Shown piece after piece: positions 35,427 to 44,254 of a stretch of 64,000 bases of DNA (its first letter is position 1; every line of letters begins with the position of its first letter). The notes under the pieces are model-generated. The model did not search any database and was not told where the DNA came from. It was given only the letters and a program-made list of their open reading frames with translations. Origin of the DNA: an uncultured Erythrobacter sp. (GTDB lineage: Bacteria > Pseudomonadota > Alphaproteobacteria > Sphingomonadales > Sphingomonadaceae). The stretch is from positions 62,001-126,000 of the forward strand of contig CANNCZ010000001.1 in the NCBI GenBank assembly GCA_947503275.1, written 5' to 3'. Both the position numbers and the translations under genes were made by a program.

Positions 35427-36622
35427 GCGGTCCTCTAGACACAGGTGCTCTGACGGGATTGCGAGTGATTGAGATGGGACAGCTTCTGGCTGGCCCGTTC
35501 TGTGGGCAATTGCTGGGCGATATGGGCGCTGACGTCATCAAGGTTGAGCCACCCGGCAAAGGCGATCCGATGCGCGATTGGGGTCAGGGCGACGAGAAAG
35601 TCCAATGGGAAGTGATCGCCCGGAACAAGCGCTCAGTCACGTGCAATTTGCGTGTGACAGAGGGGCAGGAGATAGCGCGTCAGTTGATCAAAAGCGCCGA
35701 TGTCTTGGTCGAAAACTTTAAACCCGGCACATTAGAGAAGTGGGGCCTGTCCCCTGATGATTTGCTGCGCGACAATCCCGGCCTAATCGTTGCGCGCATG
35801 TCTGGCTATGGCCAAACTGGCCCATACTCAACCCGTGCAGGGTTCGGCGGCATCGGTGAGGCGATGGGCGGTTGGCGTTATATCGTCGGGGATCCCGACC
35901 GCCCACCGGCTCGCATGGGAGTGTCGATTGGCGACACGTTGTGTGCGACCTATGGCTGCATGGGCGTTCTTGCCGCCCTGCATCACCGCGACAAAACCGG
36001 TGAGGGGCAAGTGATCGACACGGCTCTTTACGAGGCTGTCCTGCAAGTCATGGAAGGCTTGGTCCCTGAATATGATCGCAGCGGCTTCATCCGTGAGCGA
36101 TCCGGTTCCATCTTACCCGGCATCGCCCCGTCCAATGTCTATAGCTGTAAAGATGGTCCATTCATGATTGGTGGCAATGGCGACGCTATCTTTGCGCGGT
36201 TGGCAAAGGCAATGGGACGGCCTGAGCTTGCCGAGGATGACCGTTACGCGACCCACCTCGCACGGGGAGCCAATCAGACTGAGCTCGACAACATGATCAA
36301 TGCTTGGACAGCCACATTGACGATTGAAGAAGTCGATGCGCTGATGATCGAACATTCAATCCCCGCTGGCCGGGTCTATACGGCCAAGGACATGCTGGAT
36401 GATCCGCACTTCCAAGCGCGCGAGGCCATCATTGAGGTTGAAACGCAACAGCGCGGAAAACTCAAGATGCAGAACACTTTCCCGCGCTTTTCCAAGACAA
36501 ATTCTGGGATCCGTCGTGCAGCTCCAGCCTATCCGGGCCAGCACAATGCCGAGGTTTTTGGCTCGGTACTGGGCTGGGATGAGCAGATGCTTTCGGAAAA
36601 TGTGGAGCAGGGTTTCGTATAA
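35423..36622 (+). CDS. CaiB/BaiF family CoA transferase (class III)
   Basis: 399 residues. The family N-terminus is intact (GLRVIEMGQLLAGPFCGQLLGDMGADVIKVEPP), followed by RNKRSVTCNLR and the catalytic Asp171 in GVSIGDTLC. Class III enzymes move CoA between carboxylic acids or racemise 2-methylacyl-CoA. ATG 35423 overlaps the hyuB stop (ATGA). It is the last intact gene of the operon and probably activates the acid that the HMG-CoA-lyase-like protein cleaves. A degraded second copy of the same family follows. Confidence 0.9.
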   Translation: MSGPLDTGALTGLRVIEMGQLLAGPFCGQLLGDMGADVIKVEPPGKGDPMRDWGQGDEKVQWEVIARNKRSVTCNLRVTEGQEIARQLIKSADVLVENFKPGTLEKWGLSPDDLLRDNPGLIVARMSGYGQTGPYSTRAGFGGIGEAMGGWRYIVGDPDRPPARMGVSIGDTLCATYGCMGVLAALHHRDKTGEGQVIDTALYEAVLQVMEGLVPEYDRSGFIRERSGSILPGIAPSNVYSCKDGPFMIGGNGDAIFARLAKAMGRPELAEDDRYATHLARGANQTELDNMINAWTATLTIEEVDALMIEHSIPAGRVYTAKDMLDDPHFQAREAIIEVETQQRGKLKMQNTFPRFSKTNSGIRRAAPAYPGQHNAEVFGSVLGWDEQMLSENVEQGFV

Positions 36623-36729
36623 GCCAGCTTTCGCGACAAGTGCCCGAGCCAATAGGCTGGTCGCCCCTTTTCAACTTCAGAACGACATCGCTTCGTGCCC
36701 GCCTAATTGTGCTTGGGCCTTATTGGGCT

Positions 36730-36957
36730 CAGATAGTGACGATATCCTCGGCGATCTTGGATATGACGCAGTTTCTACTGGGACCAATGATGACGGTCAT
36801 GATGGCCGATCACGGCGCAAAGGTCATCAAAGTGGAACCGCAAACGGGTGATCCAGCGCGCGTGATGGAACCGCGCACGTCCGATGGCGGCGGTGCTTTC
36901 TATCAGAACTACGAGGCAAAAACGCTAAGCACGTCGTATTGCGAGGGCGCGAAATGA
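36730..36957 (+). pseudogene. Truncated CaiB/BaiF CoA-transferase remnant
   Basis: After the intact CaiB gene, a frame reads TISSAILDMTQFLLGPMMTVMM then HGAKVIKVEP, GDPARVMEPRT and GAFYQNYEAK, matching the first 60-70 residues of class III CoA transferases (ATG at 36763). It then degenerates and stops at 36957; the other roughly 330 residues, including the catalytic Asp region, are absent. It is not a copy of the upstream gene, since the matching residues differ. This is most simply a decayed second CoA transferase. The remainder of 36623-36975 shows nothing else. Confidence 0.7.
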
Positions 36958-36975
36958 AGTTTGCGACCAATCCTC

Positions 36976-39921
36976 TCACCGCTCCGCCAAATAGGCCAAT
37001 AATTGCCGACCTGGCACGAAGAAGTAGCCTCCGCCCAGCATAGTGACGAATTGCGGCATCTGTTTCAGCGTTACTGGCCCGCGTCCCGTGGGAATCGTGA
37101 AGCCCGATTGAACCGATGCATCAGTGACCGCAATCGGGTCGACTTCGGCAGTGAGGCCGTGAAATTTCGTGTTTTGCATCCACGTTTGCTGAATAAACTC
37201 AAATTGCCGCTCAAGATCAGCGTTTAAGCACATGAACATGATGCCCGGATCGTCACTGGGCTCATCCGGTTGATAGCCCCGGCCCACGCGCAAGATACGG
37301 TGACGATTTGAGATATCGATCTGGTCGTTGGAACCCGGAGACAGGCTATCGCGCGGATTGGTCCGTCGGATATGCGCACCAAACGGGCACTTCAGGCCTT
37401 GCGGGTCCTCAACCCCGTAGACAAAATCATTGTCGATCCAAAAGTCGCTGCTCTTGCCAAGCCGCCTTCTCCGGTCGCTCTCCGATATGTACGGGTAGCG
37501 AGCGATCGATGATCCGTCCTTCCAGCGGCCAATCATCTTTGCACCGACAAACTCCTTCATATCGGCGGTTACGGGGATTTCGGGGAATGCATCGGTAAGG
37601 CGTTCGCCTTCTTCCTCGCAATATTTGTCGAACCCTTGGACGTCCTGTTCAAGCTGACGAATGACGAGAAACGAACCGTTATTGGCGAAAAGCCGAGGGT
37701 TGTCGGACTGAGTCTCAGAGAAACCTTGCGCCTCGCCAGCGCTCGGCAGGCGCATATCGGGATCATGGCGTGCCTGCATCATGGGGCTGGGCGGCATATT
37801 TCCGCGATTGTCGGGATAGCCAAGCACCAACTCACCCGGCTCAATCAAGTGCAGCGGATCGGGGTTCTTGTGACCACGATATGTCCCGCGCATCGCCGGT
37901 TGCGAGACGCCATCGACAAATCCAAAAGGCTCTTTGTTCTCTCTGAGACTGGAACCGGCCGGGGCAAGGCCAATACGCCGCGTAATGCTTGCACCAGCCC
38001 GCTCGCAGGCTTGAGCGATAACCTCGTCTAACAGGTCAATAGCGGACACGACTTCGATGCTGGAATTGTGCGCATCGCCATAGACCAACAGCGCCAGATC
38101 ATTGCCATCGCGGCCCCAACGCCAATTCTGCGCCGCATTGCTCCCCAGATCGCCAAGAATCCGATCTCGTCCAGCGCCGTTCATTCCTTCGCGAAATGCC
38201 GATGGAAATGTGCCAAGCGCTTCTTCGGGAAGTCCCAGCTTGGCAAGCCCGGCCGCGCTGGTGGCGAATGTAATCAGGGCAGGTTCGAGATAAAACCGGC
38301 CATCACCAAACGCGATAAATGGCGTCAATTCATCGATCAATTCGCGGTTTTTTGCTGCATCATCGCCAAGCTCGACTAGCATCAACTTGCCTTCGGGTTT
38401 GAACCCCATGCCGCCAAACAAAAGGCTCTGCATCTGGCTTGTTTCAAGCTTGTCTTGCGGTCGCGATTGCGAACCAAACTGCTCCAGCCATTCGCCTGCT
38501 TCTTCACAACCGCTGGCATCGGCAAGCCCGCGACGCATGCGGTGATTGGCGCGGATATTGGCGGTCGAAAGGCTCGGATAGGCACAGTACCAGAACGGCG
38601 TGGAGAGCATGCTGTGACGGGCATAGCGTTTAAACGGTTCGGCCTGCGTCGCGCCGCCTTGAAACAGGTTTTGGGCGCGCGGAAAGCCGACTGCGTTGGA
38701 CCAAACTGCGGTCAAACCTTCGTGCGCTTTGGTGATGAAGTCTTCGAGATAGCTTTCCCAGCTTCCTCCGTAATTGGAAAAGAAGATGAAATCGCGTGTG
38801 CCGGGTATCGTGATCCAGCGGGCAAAATGGATCGTGCCGATATCGCCCAGAAAGCCGGGGCGCCCCCGGAGTTTCGTTAAACTGGCGACAACAAAGAAAG
38901 CGAGCCGTGTGGTGACTTTGCGTAGCCATCCCGGCTTTCTGACCGTGTGCGACATCATATGATTTTGCGCATGCCCAGCGGCGTTTTCATTCGCGAGAAT
39001 GGGCCGCAAATCATCGTCAAGGATCGTGCGATCCGACACCCAATCGGCATTCTCCTGCTTGCGCAATTTCGCGTATATCGCGCCCAAGATGATTGCGCTG
39101 AACAAGATGATCAGACCCAGCGTACCGAGCGTGAAGCCGAGGATTTGACCAATAGTGCGGATCCATTCCGCAAAACCCCACCGAGCGAACGTACCGAAAC
39201 TGTCCCAGACCCATTGCTCTGGCCAATTGAGCAAGGTCGAAAAAAGCAGCGTAACCAGCGCAATCGGCCAAGCAAAATGGCGCAAGAACGGTACAGCAAG
39301 TGCGCCGATGATCGACGCTGTACTGGGCGGTTCTTTGCGGCGATTGGGTGGCGGTGGCAAGTTCTCCAATGCCCATTCAAACCCCGATCCGCGCAGGCTT
39401 GAGCGCACTGCTTCTAGCCGCTCTTGGCTAGACCCGATCTCCTGACCGTCCAACAAAGCCCGGACGTGATCGGACAATTTCTGCTCTTCAAGAATGGTCT
39501 CAACACTCAATCCCGGCGTCCCGCTAAAGGCGAGGCCAGGTGCATCGAACATGCCGTAACCGATCTTGATCTGGTGTTGCTGCCAATAGGCCGCGATGTC
39601 GGTTGTGCCAGTGAACCCTTCGGCTTTTGCGAAGATGTCCCTGAACATTTCTCCCGTGCGCGCGGCCAATTCATTGATGGCTGCAATGTCCTCTCCATCG
39701 GCGGAGAATTCGAGGATGAGATAGCCTGTATCACCCGCGCTGCCAGCGACCGCGTGAACGCTCGCAAAGTGCAGAAACGGTGCGGCATCGACCGGCGCCA
39801 CAGCAGCGCGGAAAGCGTGCCCCGCTGGATTGCCGAGCGTTTGATTGATCAACGTGCGCGCATCCTCAACCGCGTCGATTGCGATGGGAGCCACGATTGT
39901 CACCATTGCGTGCCGGGTCAT
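36976..39921 (-). CDS. DyP-type peroxidase domain on a large membrane-anchored protein
   Basis: 981 residues from ATG 39921, which has GGAGG seven bases upstream; the longer frame is rejected. Residues about 500-981 hold a DyP-type haem peroxidase: GXXDG as GFVDGVSQP (Asp670) and the proximal motif FGAHIRRTNPRD near the C-terminus. Most DyPs are 300-450 residues; here about 500 extra residues precede the domain. They include two hydrophobic segments (about 205-232 and 258-285) and two similar blocks (49-103 and 363-414) built on HFA..., a strand, then FR/WS and GF. No signal peptide is seen. It is likely an inner-membrane peroxidase; orientation and substrate are unknown. Confidence 0.85.
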   Translation of the reverse strand: MTRHAMVTIVAPIAIDAVEDARTLINQTLGNPAGHAFRAAVAPVDAAPFLHFASVHAVAGSAGDTGYLILEFSADGEDIAAINELAARTGEMFRDIFAKAEGFTGTTDIAAYWQQHQIKIGYGMFDAPGLAFSGTPGLSVETILEEQKLSDHVRALLDGQEIGSSQERLEAVRSSLRGSGFEWALENLPPPPNRRKEPPSTASIIGALAVPFLRHFAWPIALVTLLFSTLLNWPEQWVWDSFGTFARWGFAEWIRTIGQILGFTLGTLGLIILFSAIILGAIYAKLRKQENADWVSDRTILDDDLRPILANENAAGHAQNHMMSHTVRKPGWLRKVTTRLAFFVVASLTKLRGRPGFLGDIGTIHFARWITIPGTRDFIFFSNYGGSWESYLEDFITKAHEGLTAVWSNAVGFPRAQNLFQGGATQAEPFKRYARHSMLSTPFWYCAYPSLSTANIRANHRMRRGLADASGCEEAGEWLEQFGSQSRPQDKLETSQMQSLLFGGMGFKPEGKLMLVELGDDAAKNRELIDELTPFIAFGDGRFYLEPALITFATSAAGLAKLGLPEEALGTFPSAFREGMNGAGRDRILGDLGSNAAQNWRWGRDGNDLALLVYGDAHNSSIEVVSAIDLLDEVIAQACERAGASITRRIGLAPAGSSLRENKEPFGFVDGVSQPAMRGTYRGHKNPDPLHLIEPGELVLGYPDNRGNMPPSPMMQARHDPDMRLPSAGEAQGFSETQSDNPRLFANNGSFLVIRQLEQDVQGFDKYCEEEGERLTDAFPEIPVTADMKEFVGAKMIGRWKDGSSIARYPYISESDRRRRLGKSSDFWIDNDFVYGVEDPQGLKCPFGAHIRRTNPRDSLSPGSNDQIDISNRHRILRVGRGYQPDEPSDDPGIMFMCLNADLERQFEFIQQTWMQNTKFHGLTAEVDPIAVTDASVQSGFTIPTGRGPVTLKQMPQFVTMLGGGYFFVPGRQLLAYLAER

Positions 39922-40143
39922 TGCTTTACCTCCGCGTGAATCCTCACAGGCAAGATGCTGATACATCCTCTTTTGAACTGCTGATGCAACCCTCTCCAAT
40001 TGCTGTCAGCGATGATTGCGCAACCGGACGCTAAGGGATTGGACGGAATCGCCCAACAAAAACTGGCTCTACGCAACAACACTTTGGCCAGCAGAAAGCT
40101 GCGCTTGATGATGTCCAATTATTCTGCCTGCAAAGGAGCCGAA

Positions 40144-40230
40144 ATGATCACACACCCGCCAATGCTCAACAGCGGCAGCGTCTGCACCTTTCCGCCTGCG
40201 GCGTCCAACGGTCTGGAATCTGCGGCATGA
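40144..40230 (+). CDS. Possible 28-residue leader ORF
   Basis: A short frame (begins MITHPPMLNSG, ends GLESAA) has an excellent SD, AAAGGAG, five bases upstream. Its stop overlaps the start of the next gene (ATGA). Translation of the 93-residue protein downstream is therefore probably coupled to it. No known leader-peptide residue pattern (runs of Trp or Phe) is seen, so attenuation is not suggested. Confidence 0.4.
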   Translation: MITHPPMLNSGSVCTFPPAASNGLESAA

Positions 40231-40508
40231 GCGACACCGGCCACTCAACAGAACTGCTCGCCGAAATCTCGCAAATTCTGAAGGATATGGCGGAAAGTTC
40301 GGAGGACTTGGGAGCCGATCTGAGCGCTAATCCGCAGGTTCTCGACAATCACATGGTGCAATTGCAGCGGATGGATCTGTTTGCTCAGACACTGTCTCAG
40401 TTGGCCACTGTGTTGGCTACCGAGCACCCCGATCAGGCTGTGTGTGAAGTGCGGTTGGACCAGTTGCGTCACCAACTGGCCGCAGCGAATGTGGCGGCGG
40501 CTGCCTGA
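40227..40508 (+). CDS. Small helical protein, unknown function
   Basis: 93 residues, acidic and predicted helical (LAEISQILKDMAESSEDLGADL, then MVQLQRMDLFAQTLSQLATVLAT and a final amphipathic stretch). No motif is recognised. A pterin-carbinolamine dehydratase would be expected next to phhA, but the conserved HHP and WW motifs of PhhB are absent, so that identity is rejected. It ends 72 bp before phhA and could share its transcript. Confidence 0.6.
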   Translation: MSDTGHSTELLAEISQILKDMAESSEDLGADLSANPQVLDNHMVQLQRMDLFAQTLSQLATVLATEHPDQAVCEVRLDQLRHQLAAANVAAAA

Positions 40509-40580
40509 CTTTCCTGCTCGAACACTAACTCGCCCAAATTTTCCAGCCAATCGCGCCAGTTTTGCGCTAGGGCTTTGCGA

Positions 40581-41447
40581 ATGGAGCAAGAAGGCCAGTC
40601 AGACTTGAAGGACTTGCACGTCTATGACGCGCCGCCGGCCGGGGCTGCCGATGATTGGAGCGTCCCACAAGGCTGGACCGAATTTAGCGATGCTGACCAT
40701 GCGCGCTGGAATGATCTGGTCGCTCGGCAATCGCAATCGCTGATCGGGCATGCCTGCGATGCGTTTATGGATGGGCTGAACGCGCTGCATTTGGGTGAAG
40801 ACGGCATCCCGGACTTCGAAACATTCAATCCAAGATTTTGCGCGCAAACAGGGTGGCAGGCGGTCGCCGTTCCCGGCGTAATCCCTAACGACGTTTTTTT
40901 CCGTCATTTGGCTGAACGCCGGTTCCCAGTAGCCAATTTTCTGCGCCGACACGGCTCGCTGGATTACATTGACGAACCGGATATGTTCCACGATGTGTTT
41001 GGCCATCTACCCATGTTCATGGATCGCACATTCGGTGACTTTTTGGCCGCTTATGGCAGAGCAGGCTTGCGAGCAGAGGGGTTGGGTGTCTCTGAATTGC
41101 TCGGCCACCTCTACTTGCATACAGTTGAGTTTGGCCTGATCCGCGAAGGCTCCTCGATCCGCGCCTATGGAGCAGGATTGTTGTCGAGCTATGCCGAAAC
41201 GGTCCATGCACGCACCAGCCCAAAAGCCCGCCGGTTGGAGTTTGATCTGGCCCGGATGATGCGCACCCAATACCTCTTCGACCAATTTCAACCGACCTAT
41301 TTCGTGATTGAGAGTTTTGCCGCGCTGCTCGAAGAGATGGAGACAACCAGTCTTTCCAAAGTCTATGAAGCGTTGCGCGATCAGCCCTCTCTTGCACCGG
41401 GTGAATGCCATTCCGATGACCGAATTGTTCCGATTGACGATCTATGA
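40581..41447 (+). CDS. phhA: Phenylalanine 4-monooxygenase
   Basis: 288 residues, monomeric bacterial type. The iron ligands are present: His137 and His142 in MFHDVFGHLP and Glu183 in HTVEFGLI. The family core YIDEPDMFHDVFGH and the pterin-binding region are intact. It hydroxylates phenylalanine to tyrosine with tetrahydropterin and O2. ATG 40581 is chosen (AGGG eight bases upstream) over TTG 40575. The stop overlaps kynA by 4 bases, so aromatic amino acid degradation genes are co-transcribed. No pterin-4a-carbinolamine dehydratase is in the window. Confidence 0.93.
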   Translation: MEQEGQSDLKDLHVYDAPPAGAADDWSVPQGWTEFSDADHARWNDLVARQSQSLIGHACDAFMDGLNALHLGEDGIPDFETFNPRFCAQTGWQAVAVPGVIPNDVFFRHLAERRFPVANFLRRHGSLDYIDEPDMFHDVFGHLPMFMDRTFGDFLAAYGRAGLRAEGLGVSELLGHLYLHTVEFGLIREGSSIRAYGAGLLSSYAETVHARTSPKARRLEFDLARMMRTQYLFDQFQPTYFVIESFAALLEEMETTSLSKVYEALRDQPSLAPGECHSDDRIVPIDDL

Positions 41448-42379
41448 GTGACAAGCCTGATCCCATGAAATCGCCGATCCGCCGCTCAATCGAAGACGGG
41501 GTGGAAGCCTTTGAGGCGACCATCGAAGGTGAGACCATCCAATGGGATAGCGGCCTAACCTACAGCCGCCATTTACAAACAGAGCAATTGTTGAACAGCC
41601 AGACCCCGGTATCGGACAAGCCGGACGAGATGCTGTTCATTATCATGCATCAGACCATGGAATTGTGGATCAAGCTGATGCTGCACGAAACGCGCGTGGC
41701 CATGGCGGATATCAACGCAGACCGTCTCGAAAGGGCTGGCAAGACGATGGATCGGATCGCCACAATCATGCGGCATATGATCCACTCATGGGAAGTGCTG
41801 GCGACGCTAAGCCCGCACGATTTCCTGACCTTTCGCGGGTTTTTGCGCAAAGCCTCAGGATTTCAATCGCACCAATATCGTGAGCTGGAGTTTCTGCTGG
41901 GGCTAAAGCGACCTGACCTGATCCTAGTGCATGATGGCAATGAGGCGGCGAAGGCGCAATTGACAGCAACACTCAACGCGCCCTCGCTCTATGACGAGGT
42001 TCTGCAAGCGCTCGCACGAGCCGGAGCGGACATACCGCAAAACAAAATTGAGCGGGATTGGTCGGAGCCTTACGAGCCCGATGACGCGGTGGAGCAGGCT
42101 TGGCAGGCAATTTACACTGATCCGGACCAACACTGGCCGCTTTATGCGCTGGGTGAGAAGGTGACGGCGCTCGAATACTACTTTCAGGAATGGCGGTTCA
42201 AACACATGAAAACTGTGGCGCGAGTGATCGGGCACAAGCATGGGACAGGCGGATCATCTGGGGTCAACTACTTGGTGAAGGCACTCGACTTGCAATTTTT
42301 CCCAGAGCTTTGGAGCATGCGCACGCACATGTCGGCAAAGCGTGAAGGTGGCGATTACAACGAATGCCCCGTGCAATGA
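41444..42379 (+). CDS. kynA: Tryptophan 2,3-dioxygenase
   Basis: 311 residues, somewhat longer than many bacterial TDOs because of an N-terminal tail. Hallmarks: YSRHLQTEQLLNSQTPVSDKPDEMLFIIMHQTMELWIKL, FRGFLRKASGFQSHQYRELEFLLG, and the late haem-ligand region WRFKHMKTVARVIGHKHGTGGSSG. It opens the indole ring to N-formylkynurenine. It overlaps phhA (ATGA) and kynB (ATGA). Confidence 0.95.
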   Translation: MSDKPDPMKSPIRRSIEDGVEAFEATIEGETIQWDSGLTYSRHLQTEQLLNSQTPVSDKPDEMLFIIMHQTMELWIKLMLHETRVAMADINADRLERAGKTMDRIATIMRHMIHSWEVLATLSPHDFLTFRGFLRKASGFQSHQYRELEFLLGLKRPDLILVHDGNEAAKAQLTATLNAPSLYDEVLQALARAGADIPQNKIERDWSEPYEPDDAVEQAWQAIYTDPDQHWPLYALGEKVTALEYYFQEWRFKHMKTVARVIGHKHGTGGSSGVNYLVKALDLQFFPELWSMRTHMSAKREGGDYNECPVQ

Positions 42380-43011
42380 GCAGCGCTGTGATTTGGGACA
42401 TCTCTCAGCGTATCCACAAAGGCACTCCGTTATGGCCCGGAGAGCCACCGATCAGCGTCACTCGCACAGCATCCATCGGGCCAGATTGCCCGGTCAATAT
42501 CGGTGCAATGTCGCTGCCACTGCACACTGGTACGCATGCTGATGCGCCGCTCCACTATGCTGACAATGCGCCATCATCCGCGCAATGCGAGCTTGATCCC
42601 TACATCGGGCCTTGTGTGCTGATTGATTGCCGTCATGCGGGTCAGCGCGTTGAGATTGCCGATTGCGATTGGGATGCGATTGAGGGGCGCAGCCGGGTGA
42701 TCATGCGGACTTACGCGCGCTTCCCGCATGATCATTGGGACAACGATTTTCGCGCGATTGCGCCGGATGTGATTGAGCAATTGGGCGCAATGGGAGTGCG
42801 CTTAATCGGCGTGGATGCCCCTTCGCTTGATCCGCAAACATCCAAGACAATGGATGCCCATCACGAGGTTTTGGCCGCCGATATGCGTATTCTTGAAGGA
42901 CTGGTGCTCGATGATGTGCCAGTCGGCGAATATGAGCTGGTCGCGCTGCCTTTGAAGATCGCAGGCGCTGATGCCAGCCCAGTGCGCGCAATTTTGCGGG
43001 AGATGACATGA
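42376..43011 (+). CDS. kynB: Kynurenine formamidase (arylformamidase)
   Basis: 211 residues from ATG 42376, which overlaps the kynA stop; the start 12 bases earlier is less likely. The cyclase/metal-dependent formamidase motif HTGTHADAPLHY is intact, with the N-terminal DISQRIHKGTPLWPGEPP and the late VDAPSLDPQTSKTMDAHH. It hydrolyses N-formylkynurenine to kynurenine and formate. Confidence 0.95.
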   Translation: MSSAVIWDISQRIHKGTPLWPGEPPISVTRTASIGPDCPVNIGAMSLPLHTGTHADAPLHYADNAPSSAQCELDPYIGPCVLIDCRHAGQRVEIADCDWDAIEGRSRVIMRTYARFPHDHWDNDFRAIAPDVIEQLGAMGVRLIGVDAPSLDPQTSKTMDAHHEVLAADMRILEGLVLDDVPVGEYELVALPLKIAGADASPVRAILREMT

Positions 43012-44246
43012 TGCGCGATCTGGCTGCACTTGCTCGCGAATTGGACGCCGCTGATCCGTTGGCGGAGTTCCGGGACCGCTTTTCGATCCGTGAAGGGTTG
43101 GTCTATCTTGATGGCAACTCGCTCGGCTGCTTGCCCAGGGCGACAGCGGAACGGATGCAGCAAGTCATTGGTGAGCAGTGGGGCGAAGGGCTGATCACAT
43201 CATGGCTCGATGCGGATTGGTCCACCATGCCGCAACGCGTTGGCGACAAGATCGCGCGGTTGATCGGTGCGAATGAGGGCGAGGTGATTGCCGCCGATTC
43301 TACGTCGGTTAACATTTTCAAGGCGCTGACAGCCGCCATTTCCTTGCGGCCTGGCAGGAGCGAAATCCTGACTGAGACGACCAATTTCCCCACTGATACA
43401 TACATGATGCAGGGTATTGAGGCATTTTCAGGCGGTCAGATCACAGCGCGCGCGGTCGCGCCGGACGATCTGCTCGATGCGGTTGACCAGAACACCGCCG
43501 CCGTGTTGCTCACCCATGTGCATTACAAATCTGCAAAAGCGCGCGACCTTACTGAAACGACCCGCCGCATTCAGCAATCGGGTGCGCTTGCCATTTGGGA
43601 TTTGAGCCACAGCACAGGTGCTTTGGAGCTGGATTTGAACGCCGCCAATGCCGATTTCGCTGTGGGTTGTGGTTACAAGTTCCTCAATGGCGGACCGGGC
43701 GCGCCAGCGTTTCTGTTTGCGGCGCAGCGCAATCACAATGCGCAGCCTGTGCTGTCCGGATGGTTTGGCCATGCAAAGCCCTTCGCATTCGAAGAAGACT
43801 ATCAGCCCGCTGACGGGGTCGACCGTTTCCTTTGCGGCACGCCCTATGTCTTGGGACTGGCCGCGCTGGAAGTAGGCGTTGACCTGATGCTGGAGGCCGA
43901 CATTCGCCACGTGCGGGCAAAATCCAACACATTGGGTGACTTGCTGATCGAAGCGATGGAGCCGCTTTGTTCCGAATTCGGCTTTGAGTTGGCCAGTCCC
44001 GCCAATTCGGCGGAGCGCGGAAGCCACATCGGATTTGCGCACGAAAACGCCTATGCGATGGTTCAGGCATTGCGCGAAAAGGATGTGATCGCTGACTTCC
44101 GCACACCCGAAATCATCCGCTTCGGACTGACGCCTCTTTACCTGCGCCACAGCGACATTCTGGAAGCGGTTGAGAGACTGGCTGAGGTGTGCCGCGCGCG
44201 AAGCTGGGATCGGGCAGAATATCGCACTGTGGCTGCAGTAACTTGA
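43008..44246 (+). CDS. kynU: Kynureninase
   Basis: 412 residues, fold-type I PLP enzyme. The N-terminal YLDGNSLGCLP, the mid SHSTGALELDLN aspartate region, and the PLP lysine motif GCGYKFLNGGPGAPAF are all present. It cleaves kynurenine to anthranilate and alanine. It starts at ATG 43008 overlapping the kynB stop. It ends the phhA-kynABU operon; no anthranilate-degrading genes follow in the window. Confidence 0.95.
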   Translation: MMRDLAALARELDAADPLAEFRDRFSIREGLVYLDGNSLGCLPRATAERMQQVIGEQWGEGLITSWLDADWSTMPQRVGDKIARLIGANEGEVIAADSTSVNIFKALTAAISLRPGRSEILTETTNFPTDTYMMQGIEAFSGGQITARAVAPDDLLDAVDQNTAAVLLTHVHYKSAKARDLTETTRRIQQSGALAIWDLSHSTGALELDLNAANADFAVGCGYKFLNGGPGAPAFLFAAQRNHNAQPVLSGWFGHAKPFAFEEDYQPADGVDRFLCGTPYVLGLAALEVGVDLMLEADIRHVRAKSNTLGDLLIEAMEPLCSEFGFELASPANSAERGSHIGFAHENAYAMVQALREKDVIADFRTPEIIRFGLTPLYLRHSDILEAVERLAEVCRARSWDRAEYRTVAAVT

Positions 44247-44254
44247 GTGGCGTT

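Noticed and set aside
40227..40508. PhhB (pterin carbinolamine dehydratase)
   Set aside because: Size and position fit, but the conserved HHP and Trp motifs are absent.
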